Source: Piper betle
Lineage: Eukaryota; Streptophyta; Magnoliopsida; Piperales; Piperaceae
NCBI GenBank assembly: GCA_033002965.1
Contig: JAURVB010000149.1
Coordinates: 62,001-126,000, forward strand
Reading direction: 5' to 3'
Length of the DNA stretch: 64,000 nucleotides
Both the position numbers and the translations under genes were made by a program. A model generated the notes under the pieces. That model made no database searches and had not been told where the DNA came from. It saw only the letters and a program-made list of their open reading frames with translations. Shown here piece by piece: positions 27,330 to 38,963 of the stretch; positions within the stretch are counted from its first letter, which is position 1; each line of letters begins with the position of its first letter.

Positions 27330-29860
27330 ATATGAAGTTCTTGAGTTGGTACACTTTGATGTGCGTTCACCTATGGAGGTAAAATCTCTTGGCGGTTCTA
27401 TTTATTTTGTCACTTTTATTGATGATACTTCTAGGCAGGTGTGGGCTTATGGCATGAAAAATAAAAGTGATGTTTTTTGCAGCTTTAAGAATTTTCATGT
27501 ATTGGTTGAAATATAAATTGGTAAGCCTTTGAAATGCCTTAGAAATGATAATGACGGTGAATATTATTCTGTTAAATTTGATGAATATTGTAGCAAGCAT
27601 GGGATTAGGCATGAAAAGACGGTTCCTTATACTCTACAAGATAATGGAGTAGCTAAAAGGATGAACAGGACCATCTCTGAGAGGGTTAGGAGTATGTTGC
27701 TTCAGCTAAGTCGCCTAAAAGCTTCTGGGGTGAGGCTATGAGTACAACTTATTATTTGATCAACAGATCTCCCACACATGCCTTGGACATTGACATAACA
27801 TAAAGGGTTTGAAGTGACAAAAAGGTCAGTTATTCTCATTTGAGAGTCTTTGTTGTAAAGCCTTTGCCGCATGTGCCCAAGGAGTAAAGAGTTAAGCTTC
27901 ACTCTAGAGTAGTAAAATGTATTTTTCTGGGATATGGTGATGATAAGTTTGGATACAAACTTTGGGATCCTAAGAATAGAAAATTGATTCGAAGTAAATA
28001 TGTAGTTTTCAGGGAGGATCAAAAGTTGAGGACTTTGGCAAGGAAGAAGTTCCTCAAACTAAATCTAAGGAAAGCTTGGAAAAGATAAAAGATTCTTCAA
28101 CCTCAGTTAGAAGTGAAGAGGCCACTCGGGATGACACAATTATTTCCCCACCTAGTGATGATGAGGATGAGGATGTGGTGTCTGATAATATTTCCAATGA
28201 GTTTGTTAATAATGTTGGACATGAACAAGTAGATTATAATCAAGGGCAGCCAACTAATGTGAGGAGATCAGCTCGTGAACTAGTTCCATCAACAAGGTAT
28301 CCATCATCAGAATATGTGATAATTACTAAATGTGGAGAACCAAAAATTTTCAGTGAGGTCAAAGTTCATGTAGAAAAGGAGAAGTGGTTGAAGGCAATAC
28401 AAGATAAGATGAAATCTTTGCATGAAAATCACACCTATGAGTTGGTGGATTTTCCTAAAGGGAAGAGAGTATTGAGGAACAAATGGGTCTACAGGATCAA
28501 ATATGAAGAAAACAACACAACCAAGGTACAAGGCAAGGTTGGTGGTGAAGGACTTTGGAGAGAAGAAAGGTATTGATTTCGATGAAATTTTTCTCGTGTT
28601 GTTAAAATGTCTTTTATTATAATTGTTCTGGCTTTGGCTGCAAGTTTGGATTTGGAAGTTGAACAGTTAGATATGAAGACGACCTTTCTTCATGGTAATC
28701 TTAAGGAGACCATATACATAGAGCAACCAGAGGCTTTTAAAGTCAGAGGAAAGGAATAGATGATATGTAGACTGAAAAATAGTTTGTATGATTTGAAGCA
28801 AGCTCCTAGACAGTGGTACAAAAAGTTTGATTCTTTTATAGAAAAAAATGGGTACAAAAAGTTTGTTTCTGATCTCTGTGTGTTCATCATGAGGTTTGAT
28901 GATGGTGACTTGATTATTCTGTTGCTTTATGTGGATGAAATGTTGATTGTAGGACATGATGGAGCCAAGATTGTAAGTTTAAGAAAGAACTTGAATAAAT
29001 CTTTGCAACGAAGGATTTGGGACCGGCAAAGCAAATCTTGGGAATGTCCATTCGGCATGACAGGGGAGCTAGAAAGCTTTGGGTGTAACAAAAAAGTACA
29101 TAGAAAAGGTACTTGAAAAATTTAACATGAAAGATGCAAAGCAGGTTGGAGTTCCACTTGGGGGCCACTTCAAGTTGAAGAAAAGTAACTTAAGTGAAAC
29201 AGAGATGAAGGAAATAGCAAAGGTTCCTTATGCTTATGTGGTTGGTAGTTTGATGTATGTTATAGTTTGCACAAGGCCAGATATAGCATATGCAGTTGGA
29301 ATGGTTAGCAGACATTTAGCAAATCCGAGCAAAGAACATTGGCAAGCAATTAAATGGATAATGAGGTACTTAAGAGGTACATCCAAAATGTATTTGTATT
29401 TTGGAAGTGATAAACCTTTGTTGGTTGGTTACACAGTGCAAACATGGCAGGTGACTTGGAGACAAAAAGGTCAACATCTGGGTTTGATGTTAATTTTGCT
29501 AATGGAGCTGTGTCTTGGTAGTCTAAGTTGCAAAAATGTGTTGCATTATCCACAACTGAGGTAGAATTAATTGCTGCTACAGAAGCTTACAAGGAGATGC
29601 TATGGATTAAGAGATTTTTGAATGAAATTGGCATTAAACAGGAGAGATACATTGTACACTGTGATAGCCAAAGTCCAACTCACCTGAGTAAGAATTCAAG
29701 TTTTCATTCAAGGAGCAAACACATTGATATGAGATATCATTAGATAAGAGATGTGTTGGAAAGTAAATCTCTTGAGCTAATAAAACTTCATACTAAACAG
29801 AATATTTCAGACATGATGACTAAAGTTGTGTTAAAGGAGAAACACGTTTACTGCAGGAAT
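27330..29860 (+). pseudogene. Copia pol remnant: integrase, reverse transcriptase and RNase H pieces
   Basis: Integrase core sequence (FVTFIDDTSRQVWAYGMK; RNDNDGEYYS; QDNGVAKRMNRT) spans about 27360-27720 with stops. Reverse transcriptase follows: NKWVYRIKYEEN at about 28480, QLDMKTTFLHGNL at about 28665, LYDLKQAPRQWYKKF at about 28790, and an active-site motif reading YVDE instead of the usual YVDD near 28930. The RNase H region gives VGSLMYVIVCTRPDIAYAVG (about 29245) and ALSTTEVELIAATEAYKE (about 29545). At least five frame breaks or stops are visible, so no polyprotein can be made. Confidence 0.88.
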
Positions 29861-29937
29861 GGAGCAGGCATGGATGGAGTTTCCCATGCTGGCTAGAGGT
29901 ATTTCATGGAGTTTGGAAAGGGAGGTTTGTTGGGTTA

Positions 29938-30463
29938 TCCCTCCTCCATAAATACATGAACTTACAACCTTATTTTAGGCAAAAACCAAAATTTTACAGA
30001 TTTGGTTAGTTGAAAGGAATAAAAACAACTTATGACACTTTTCTTCTTTGGTTTTCTGGTTTTTGGGTTTTGGAGAAAATTACTGCTACAAAGGGGGGAA
30101 AAATTGTGTTGATTGAAGAAAGGTGAATGTTTTGTTGACATTCACTTGCAATCGTCAATGGTAACTTCGCTAAATTCTTAATCTGTAATATTCTTTCTTT
30201 ATTATCTTCTGCGACTTTATACCAATTTTGTAGAAAGTACAGTAAATTGGTATTGTAGAATTTGTTCGCCCATGGATCTGTTCTGTATCAAACTTGTGAT
30301 GGAGTAAATATTTAATCTTACGGTTTGCCCCGTGGTTTTTTTCCCCAAATTTGGAGTTTTCCACGTAAATTGTCTTGTCTATTCTCTCTATTTATTTGGT
30401 ACTTTTTATCCTTATGTGTTGAAATAGAGGATTTGTATTTGTTTTGTTTGATTAATCCGGACA
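29938..30463 (+). repeat. 3' LTR of the Copia element
   Basis: It is preceded by the purine tract ggaaagggaggttt (ending 29937), starts TGTTGGGTTATCC and ends taatccggaca. The AGATG duplication follows at 30464. Confidence 0.93.
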
Positions 30464-33345
30464 AGATGAAACCTTTCTACCTTGAACACCAAGAAGATCT
30501 GCAAAAAGCCCAAATAAACAATTACAGAAAAGATTTTCTGCCTTTTAAATCACATAAGCCTCCTTGCACCCTCGTGTTCAAGGATATTTCTTTAGCCTAT
30601 TCTAAAAGATTATGTGCCAAAACCAAAAGGTTGTACACTTTTTATGGAAAAACTAGTCAGGAAACTGTGATCAATGCAGGGGTCTTATCAATTTTGTTAG
30701 TATTTCTATACAATTTACAGGTTTAGGTTTTATAATTTTAAGAACAATTAGAATTAACGTAAAGAGTACAATCCTAGAGGGAGAAATTTTGTATATTAAT
30801 AATTATTTATTTTAGCATTTCTACGCTTGTATTCTCAAATAACTTAGAATATAATCTTATTAAATTAAAAAATTGATAAAGCTATTATATAGTTAAGTAC
30901 CTAAAAAATTGTGTGAAGCTACTACCTTGGTTTACTGCAATGACTTCTTTGTTACTTAGAATCTGAACTGTTTCACAACAGTCATGCTCCTCACATCACA
31001 ACCAATAAGAGGGACCTGCATGACAGACATTACTTAAATGGTAAACAGAGTAAAAGAGAGGAAAATTTTGAATTAAATTACCTCTTCGACTGGTAATCAT
31101 TTGCGCTCAGATAATGAAGGCCAAGGCACAATGAATCAACAGGAAGAGTGGCATATGCAAAACAATCATAAAAAACAACGCTGTATTATTTTTAGTCACT
31201 TGCATAGAGAGAACGATAAATTTGATAATGAAACTTGTTATTCACTAGGTTTTAAAAATGTTCCACACCTTCACCAAAAAATTTCAATTCCAGACGTTGG
31301 GTTCATCTTGTTACCCCTGCCCTGCATCAATGTTCTGAGAGGGATTTACCAAAATATTATGCCAAGCATTTTCAAAGAAAGAAAGAAAAAAAAGAGAGAG
31401 AAACATCTCAATGTAGTATTTGAAACTAGTAATGCAAAAAAGTTCTATAGCTTTTCAAGACCAAGATCTTGTTGACATCTCTGGATATTGCAATTCGACA
31501 ACCATAATTTGATTTCAATCTTCTTTTTACCCTTCAAAGCTTCTTAGGAAGATACGAAAAACCTCTTTAACATTACATGAGTAGGAGTATAATGTACATT
31601 CAGCCAATGGCATAGAACACAACCCCCACCATAAAGTAAACAGAAAATAAATAAGGAACCATGTATACCCATGATTAAAATAACAAAAGCAAACAGAATA
31701 ACAGAGGACTTGTAGGGTTGAAATTAAAAATTAAAAATAAAAATTAATTATAATTATGATATCCAAAAAAACCGCTAATTTTTTTTTTAAATTGTTAAAC
31801 AGCCTTCACGTTTCTAACCTAGCCCAAGAATCGTTTATGTCATCTATTGTTCTCCAGCTGGTCCCAACACTACCCGCCCACAAAGCTGTATCATCTTGCT
31901 CCCTTCGAAAAGAACAGGTGATATATAACATGCTATATCGTATCACTTAACTTCATTGTTTTCCAGAAAAACATTATTCTAAAAGTTGTACTAGGTCCAT
32001 AGAAAAATACTATTCACAAAGTAAATAGAAAATCTTGCGCCGGGTAGCATTCAAGGCTTCACCCATTGGAGGGGATAGCTTGAAATACCAAAAAGCAAAA
32101 AACAAAAAGTCAAATTCTGCATGCTCATTCAGAATGCTTCTTCTCATATTCAGTGAAAGCTACCGTTTCTTTGGCTTAATTTCCAAATTGCAACAGTTGT
32201 CGTACTTCAAGTAGTCAACACCCTGTGATACATGTAATGACAACGAAAGAAGTGAGCAGGATCATTCATGCATATGCTCGTCAAAATATTTTTGCTAAAA
32301 AACCATCTTTAAATAAGTGAAACAAAGTACTAACCACAGACAAATGTCAATTGTATACTAGTAAGAATGAAATTATAAAAGCATTTCAGCTCATACCCAA
32401 GATGCAAACTGCTCTGCATCTGAAGTCTCGTGAAATAGAGAACCAGGACGAACTTGACCAGTAAAGTCCCTGGTGCATTTCATTTAACTATTCACTATAC
32501 ATTTTTAAAAAGTCCATTACGAGCAGCAGTTCAACAAGCTATTGAACAAAATGCAATCCCTGAAGCTTATATTACCTACCCTGCATCAGAATAAATGCCT
32601 AGTTTGAGACCCTTTTCATGGACATAATCTGCCAAAACGTGATTCCTGACGGAAATGTATTAGGGCCAGGAACTTGTTTTCCCTACAAGACCAAGAATAA
32701 TAAAAAACTTGTTGACCATGACATAGATGAATAGAAAATAATCAGCTAGACGTCTTTGTCCATCGACAAAGGTGTTTGTTGAATAACAAGTGTCTTTATG
32801 AAATCTAAAATCAATTATCTACATCATCAATCAGATCGAATCGAATGAGAGCTTATTGATGCATGCTCGACATAGACATCCATGTTCTATATAGTGAAAA
32901 GGATTAGTATAGTAGGACTATATGTTGTTTTCCCAGGAAAACTACCTATATAGAGAAGCCTGCAAGCCAGAACACATTTATTTTTTATGCATGCCTAAAA
33001 CATATTTTAGAATCTATAGTTCAACTGCCATCATTCATGAAAAAAGCTTTCCAGATCCTGTGCAAACTGCACTCTATTCAAATGATAAAATAAGAAATCA
33101 CCTATAATAATCCTTAGTAATTAAGCAAATTAAATTAAACCAACCTGCGAGTTTCGGGCTAGGAGCATTCCAACAATAATCCATCAAAAATAGCAATAAA
33201 TGTTAAAAATATATTAAACATACAAAAATGCTCAAAAATTAAATTCATATATCATGGTGATAAAACTTACCTATATTAACATAATTATAACCTAGATCTG
33301 CCAATCCAGAGGCGACCAATGCATCATTTGTTCCAAATAAAATAG

Positions 33346-33552
33346 AAAATAAGTAATTTGATTATTTTGAATAGATTATTAACGGAGAATAACTACACCA
33401 ATGCTTAGCTAGTGTCCCAAGCCAAGATAAAGTAGGTGGTTTGGGGTTAGGAAAGGCATTCGGCTACAAAAATTTTATCATTTGTAATCACATGAATCCT
33501 AATTTAGTTTGGGCCCCAAAACAAGCTCTGATACTACTTCTTGGGCCATTTA
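33346..33552 (-). mobile_element. Truncated internal end of a Gypsy-type retrotransposon with primer-binding site
   Basis: Read on the minus strand, the LTR that ends at 33553 is followed, after about 18 bases, by gtatcagagc (33534-33525). That is the core of an initiator tRNA-Met primer-binding site. Only about 150-200 bases of internal sequence remain before alpha-galactosidase sequence begins. No gag frame was seen. Confidence 0.55.
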
Positions 33553-33935
33553 TGTAAAACCCGTGATTTGAGTCAGATTTTATAATCTAAGCCGATCAGT
33601 TTGACTGTTATTTTTAGTCGAGTCAATTTCAAAACACACGTACCGAGCCGAGGCCTATCTTGTGTTATGAACCATGAGAGTCATGTGTGCCTAAGTATAT
33701 GATGATAACGAGTTATCAGAATATATGAGAGTATGCCCGATTTTTCTTTATTTATTTTAATTAAATCGTAGGATTATTTTTAGGCCGAATAATGTATTAG
33801 GACGCGTTACGGGCACTTTGGGTGGGTTATTAATTATAGAGCATGTCATTAATGTGTATTATATTTTATGGGATTTTTTATTACGAGTTAGTATTATTTT
33901 TAACTCGATTTAGAGTCGAGTTAAGTTTTAATTAC

Positions 33936-34015
33936 GAGACGACCATTCATTTGTCTTAGACGACCATTCGTTTTTCTTAGATAACCATTCATTTTTCTAA
34001 ACGACCATTCATTTT
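33936..34015. repeat. Minisatellite of gacgaccattcg units in the older LTR
   Basis: Four diverged ~20-bp units of the form cttagacgaccattcgttttt occur in a row. An expanded version with about ten units is found at the matching place in the younger LTR (about 35917-36120). Confidence 0.8.
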
Positions 34016-34460
34016 TCTTCCCCCTTATCATCTATATATTCCACATTTCTGTCATTCAATCATCAACATCCTTCTCACCCAACTTTCTTCTTCTTTTCTT
34101 CCTTCCCTCTTCACCACAATCCTCACTCGAGCCACCACAACCTTGTCGTTGTCGCCGTGTGACTAACGATTAGGTATAGAACTTTATTTAATTTAATTAT
34201 TTAAAATTGATATTTATTAGCGTAGCATGTTAGGATTGATTAATTGTTGTGATAAATGTCTAATTGTGAGTGAAGTGATAATTTGTATGATTTGATTAAT
34301 AATTAGTGATCTAATTAAAATTGCAACAGTAATTTAGAAAAAAATGTAATAATATTGAGATGAATAGGATAGATATTTTTACATTGATAATTGTTTGACT
34401 GTTGTGAGAAGATGATTGCATTTATGTGTGATATTCATGATAAGTTGATGCATCATTCAG

Positions 34461-34642
34461 TTACTGGGCGTTAGTTTCTAGATTTGTTACTGGGCGTTAG
34501 TTTCTAGATTTGTTACTGGGCGTTAGTTTCTAGATTTGTTACTGGGCGTTAGTTTCTAGATTTGTTACTGGGCGTTAGTTTCTAGATTTGTTACTGGGCG
34601 TTAGTTTCTAGATTTGTTACTGGGCGTTAGTTTCTAGATTTG
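34461..34642. repeat. Seven perfect tandem copies of a 26-bp unit
   Basis: The unit ttactgggcgttagtttcta (plus gatttg) is repeated seven times with no substitutions or gaps. The younger LTR has only one diverged unit at the same place (about 36511-36547: gttagtgtgctctagcttct). The array therefore arose inside the older LTR. Confidence 0.97.
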
Positions 34643-35536
34643 ATGTGTAGGTAAGGAGTAGGAGCCCACCGCCTAGGCGCGTAGACACGATTTGAGTTTC
34701 TATTAGGTTCGCTTAGGACTCGTTTCTTGTTTTATGCTCTACTCTATTATGTTTTATTTTATTACTTGCAGGACGAGTTAAATGGTGTTTTATTGGATCT
34801 CACTTAACCCGGGTCATTTAATCGAATAGTTTTTCGGATTAATGACCTATTCGATCTCACTTAACCCGGGTCATTTAATCGAATAGTTTTCCAGATGAAT
34901 AACCCTCGAAGATGAGATCCTTCAAGTGTATTTTCGAAAACAATATCCACTACAAGTTGCCGTCGGGTCTATTATATAAATCTCTTCTAGGCTTATATAT
35001 AGTTTTATCGAGTTTTCAGTAAGACGAGAGATAGAAATTCGACAACCGTGCTACGCTAGCGAGCACGTGCTTGTCAAAGCGGGCTTTGGATTAGTGATAC
35101 TTTATATTTATCTATGACTGACTGCCAAATCGTGAGACGATCATCCAAGATCTTGTTTGTATGCATGCAAGCAAGCCTGAGCATCTTCTTCACCATCAAC
35201 CAGCGCTCTCCATCTATGATAAAGATTCATACCTTTATCTTCCGAAGAGAGGTCTCTAATCGGATTCTAATTTCAGATATGAAAATCAAAAGATTTGCTA
35301 ATCGGGCTCTGGATTAGTGAGCGAACTATTCCAATCCCGAAAGATCCTGATAACTCCTATTGTGAGTTCTTTACACTCAGAGAAACGATGAGGTTTACGG
35401 ATATTGTTTAGAACAGTGCATGTCTAGACTTGTGGTTCAAAGGGTACTAAAGGTGATTGTTTGAGAGTACTTGATATTCATGCTCAAGGCCACGAGAATT
35501 ATGGAGGTTAGGAGAGAGCTTAGGATATATTAATAG

Positions 35537-36831
35537 TGTAAAACCTGTGATTTTATGGAGTCAAGGTTTTATAGTATGAACCGGTCGGTTCGACTATTAA
35601 TTTCAGTCAGGTGAATTTTAAAACACATGTACCGAGCCAAGGCCGGTCTTGTATTATGAACCATAGTATGATGATAACACCACTAAGACAGCTGCAGAAT
35701 GAGTTACTAGAATATATGAGAGTATCAGATTTTTTTAATTTATTTTAATTAAATAGTAGAATTATTTTTTAGGCCAAATAACATATTAGTATGCATTACG
35801 AGTAATTTAGGTGGGTTATTAGTTATAGAGCATGTCATTGATGTGTGTTATATTTAATGGATTTTTTTATTTACGAGTTAATATTATTTTTAACTCGAGT
35901 CGAAATCGAGTTATGTTTGAATTACGAGACGGCTATTGTTTTCTTAGACGACCATTTGTTTTTCTAAACAACCATTTATTTTCTTAGATGACCATTTGTT
36001 TTTTTAAACAATTATTCGCTTTCTTAGACGACGATTTGTTTTTCTAAATAACCATTCATTCTTTTAAACGACCATTCATTTTTCTAAACAACCATTCGTT
36101 TTCTTAGACGACCATTTATTTTTCGCTGACATCTATATATTTCACACTTTTGTCATTTAGTCTCCATCATCCTTCTCAGCAAGCCATCGTCGTGTAACTA
36201 ACTATTAGGTATAGAATTTTATTCGATTTAATTATTTAAAATTGAGATCTATTAGCACAACATGCTAGGATTGTTTAATTATTGTGATAAATGTTTGATT
36301 GTGAATGAAGTAATGATTTGCATGATTTGATCTATAGTTAGTTATCTAATTAAGTAAATTAAATTTGAGCATGATAATTGACTACAATGTAACTTAGGAA
36401 AATGTAATAAAATTGGGATGCATAGGATGAGATATTTTTATATTGATTGTTTGACTATTGTTAGATGATGAATACATTATATGTGTGATAATCATGATGA
36501 GTTTAACGCATCATCTAGTTAGTGTGCTCTAGCTTCTAAATTTGATGTGTAAGTATGGAGTAGGAGCTCGCCGCCTAGGCACGTGGAGACGCTTGGAGCT
36601 TCTACTAAGTCCATTTAGGACTCGCCTTAATTTATTGCTCTATTCTATCATGATTTATTTTTACAGATTGTAGGACGAGTTAAGTGGATTTTTATTAAAT
36701 CCCACTTAACCCGGGTAATTTAATCAATCGATCTTCCAAAGTAATAACCCTCGAGGATGAGATCCCTCGAATATCTTTTAGAAAACAAGATCCAGTTGCC
36801 ATCGGGCCTATTATATTAAATTTCCTGCCCT

Positions 36832-36876
<45 letters not shown>

Positions 36877-37951
36877 TTCACATTTTTAGTGAGATGTGTG
36901 ACCAGGGAAATTCGACGACCGCGCTACGCGAGCAAGCGCAGGCCAGTCAAAGCGGGCTTTGGAACTCCATTCCCGAGGGATCTTGACAACTCTACCATTG
37001 AGTTCCGCAAACCTGGAGAAATGTGGAGGTTTATGGATACTGTTGTACAGCGCATATCAAGACTTGTGACGAAAAAGGATACTAAAGGCCACTCAGCCCT
37101 GTACTCAGGGCCATGAGTAATGCGGAGGATGCAGGGAGCTGAGATGAGTGAGAATGAAATTGATGCGAAAAGCGATAAAGAAATGGCCAAAGTATGAGAA
37201 AGAGAATGATATAGAAAGAGGACGTTGTCGACCCGAGGGCGACGGCTCCCATTAGTGCCCTTATGAGAGTTTTTGAGGAAGTATATGATATTTTTTTTCA
37301 ACAGGAGAGTCAGCTCTCCTGTGCCGGTTTGATATTAGTAATTTTTTGGACTAGTAACACTTGTTACTGATGGTTTTAATATATACGTAGGTGAGAATTG
37401 TGAGGAATAAAAACTGTCAGGACTGCAGAGGAGCACCACGGAGCTGTGCACACATGTAATTGCTGTGTGTAATGTGTAATGATGGTGTGTTGATACTATG
37501 TGAATGATGATAATCATATTGTGATAAACTGTCTGTGAATGAGTAGATGAATGTGAATAAATTGGGAGTCTTGGAATTCAAACCCGGCTCAGATAAAGAC
37601 GAATGCGATAATGATTGAACGCCATGATAGGTTGTCATTATTTTGATAAAATATACATATCCTTGTTGTGAATAGGTTCGCCTTATTGCACTTTCAAGGG
37701 AATCTTTGTCTGTTTTTCTATAAAAATAGATATTTTTCTTTGGATTTCTCATTTATTTGCTTTTGTTCTATTTTTGCTTGTACGTCATGGCATACATATA
37801 GAACTGCATTAGAACCCAATAATTCCATCCATCTTAAGACGTTAAGGGGATATCCTGGTCAACTTAACCGAATCAAGTAGATTAGTGAATGATTTGGTCG
37901 CCGGTGATATTTTCGGGCCGGTTCACGAGGGAATTGAAACAGGGTGTTACA
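35537..37951 (-). mobile_element. Younger Gypsy-type solo LTR nested in the older one
   Basis: A 2,415-bp sequence starts TGTAAAACCTGTGATTTT and ends GGGTGTTACA. The 5-bp flanks are aatag and agtag, a target duplication with one mismatch. No second LTR or internal region follows, so it is a solo LTR left by recombination. It carries an (AT)n run at about 36834-36872 and the expanded gacgaccattcg minisatellite. Short frames inside it (for example 36889-37116) are not genes. Confidence 0.8.
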
Positions 37952-38400
37952 AGTAGTCCGAAGGGACCAAAAATGAAAAGAGAAAATCAACAATAGCAAA
38001 ACAGTCAACTCAGGATGCTATCAGGTCTGCAGCCCAACTGGCTCCTCAGTAAGTGCCCTTAAAAGAGTTCACGAGAAATATACGAATATTTTTCTTTTAT
38101 ATGAGAGTTTACTCTCAGCCAGTTTAATATTAGTTATAATACCACACTCGTTACTAATATATTTTTATAATATATATATAGGAGTAATGACATCTCTTGC
38201 ATGCACACGCACGCTGACCGAATATTTGTTTGATTGTTTTAATTATATTATATTATTATGAACAATGAAATACTTATGATGAAGATTGTGATAAATAAAA
38301 ATGAATAGTGGTATTATGATTTGAAACAAATAGAAGTTTGCAAGTTGAATGATAAAAGTGAAATGTGAATAGACCCAGCTAGACATGAATATAATATGAA

Positions 38401-38783
38401 ATGCAGGTACAGAGAGTGCTACCCGGGAGTGGTGATCAATGGTGAGTGGAACACCTTCCTTTAAAACTATGACGGTCCTTCCTCTGTCGGCGCCCGCACC
38501 GTGATCAACTAATTAAGTACTGATTGTTTTTTAATTTGATATATATATATTATGATATACTTTTTTTCTGTTTACAATTTTGCATGCATGCATGGATGGA
38601 CAAGATAGAGCTTTTATAATATGTAATACTAGTGTAATACCTGTTCTTGAAAAAAATTTTACTTCATTTTATATTTGCCTTCATTTGAATATAATAATAT
38701 CTCTTAAATTCAGACATTAAACTAGATTGTCATTTTTATTTGATTCTCTAAAGAAGATCTGCATAAATTTTCATTCGGCAGTG
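38401..38783. other. Unassigned spacer between LTR remnant and L4 fragment
   Basis: Near 38410-38510 there is a short exon-like stretch after an AG (YRECYPGVVINGEWNTF, later YDGPSSVGARTVIN before a stop, with a frame interruption between). It was not recognised. The rest is AT-rich with no feature. Confidence 0.3.
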
Positions 38784-38963
38784 GACTCCGGGGATTCGGG
38801 AGACTGCGTGGCCAGTCCCCCAGGACTCAGCCGAGGTCTGGTGGCCGGCGCGCTTGGACATGGCATAGGGCTGCCGGCGGTTACTACAAAACGACCGCTT
38901 CCATTAAACGAAGCAAGTTTGAGATTCTAGTTTGGTTCCGCTCAAAAGCTTAATGTGTATATA
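38784..38963 (-). pseudogene. Rearranged fragment of the ribosomal protein L4 gene and its promoter
   Basis: Bases 38784-38887 match the L4 coding exon at about 43343-43446 (minus-strand reading [20 protein letters not shown]). Bases 38886-38963 match the L4 upstream region at about 43782-43860 (gcttccattaaacgaagcaa and following). The 336 bases between them in the real gene, including the start codon and TATA region, are missing. The joint lies at a shared gtt/aac. The fragment cannot encode a protein. Confidence 0.88.

Larger units (their letters stand above)
26451..30463 (+). mobile_element. Ty1/Copia LTR retrotransposon, degenerate, inserted in an alpha-galactosidase exon
   Basis: A 4,013-bp element is bounded by the perfect target duplication AGATG (26446-26450 and 30464-30468). 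LTRs of 535 and 526 bp start TGTTGGG and end in ACA. About one base in ten differs in the first 90 bases, so the insertion is not recent. A primer-binding site tggtatcagagcc follows the left LTR and a purine tract precedes the right one. Order is gag remnant, integrase, reverse transcriptase, RNase H, which makes it Copia-type. Several stops and a missing gag-protease block mean it cannot move by itself. Confidence 0.95.
24590..33345 (-). pseudogene. Alpha-galactosidase (GH27, AGAL3-like) pseudogene, interrupted by two transposons
   Basis: Functional GH27 enzymes release terminal alpha-galactose in the cell wall or vacuole. Minus-strand exon remnants, 5' to 3': 33345-33271 (ALVASGLADLGYNYVNI), ~33183-33145 (DYCWN), 32682-32580 (NTFPSGI, LADYVHEKGLKLGIYSDAG), 32469-32397 (GQVRPGSLFHE), 32222-32164 (GVDYLKYDNC, with the family nucleophile Asp), ~31920-31816 (WAGSVGTSWRTIDDINDSWA), two badly decayed exons near 31340-31255 and 31130-31080, 31015-30926 (PLIGCDVRSMT, NKEVIAVNQ), 30498-30464 plus 26450-26422 (split by a Copia element), ~25925-25858 plus 25155-25078 (split by a hAT MITE), and 24700-24590 (SEMYIFTPE, stop). 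Further damage: one-base frameshifts in the LADYVH exon and in the exon before NKEVIAVNQ, an in-frame TGA at 25134-25132 where Trp is expected, and a missing acceptor before DYCWN. The N-terminal exon with the signal peptide was not found. Confidence 0.9.
33553..38400 (-). mobile_element. Older Gypsy-type LTR, split by a younger LTR
   Basis: On the plus strand it starts TGTAAAACCCGTGATTTG (33553), runs to 35536, and resumes at 37952 (agtagtccgaagggacc) to about 38350-38400, where it is truncated. Its sequence follows the younger copy at 35537-37951 and the fragment at 50241-51093 closely. The resumption is supported by the third copy, in which gcttagaatata...tagtccc is uninterrupted. Because TGTAACACCC-type starts are normal for plant Gypsy LTRs and the primer-binding site is on the left, the element runs on the minus strand. 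Confidence 0.75.

Noticed and set aside
34461..34642. CRISPR-like array
   Set aside because: The repeats are directly abutting with no spacers, and the genome is eukaryotic. It is a minisatellite.
38410..38510. Possible last exon of a gene on the plus strand
   Set aside because: A short exon-like piece after an AG has an internal frame break, no family was recognised and no other exons were found. It is left as unassigned.
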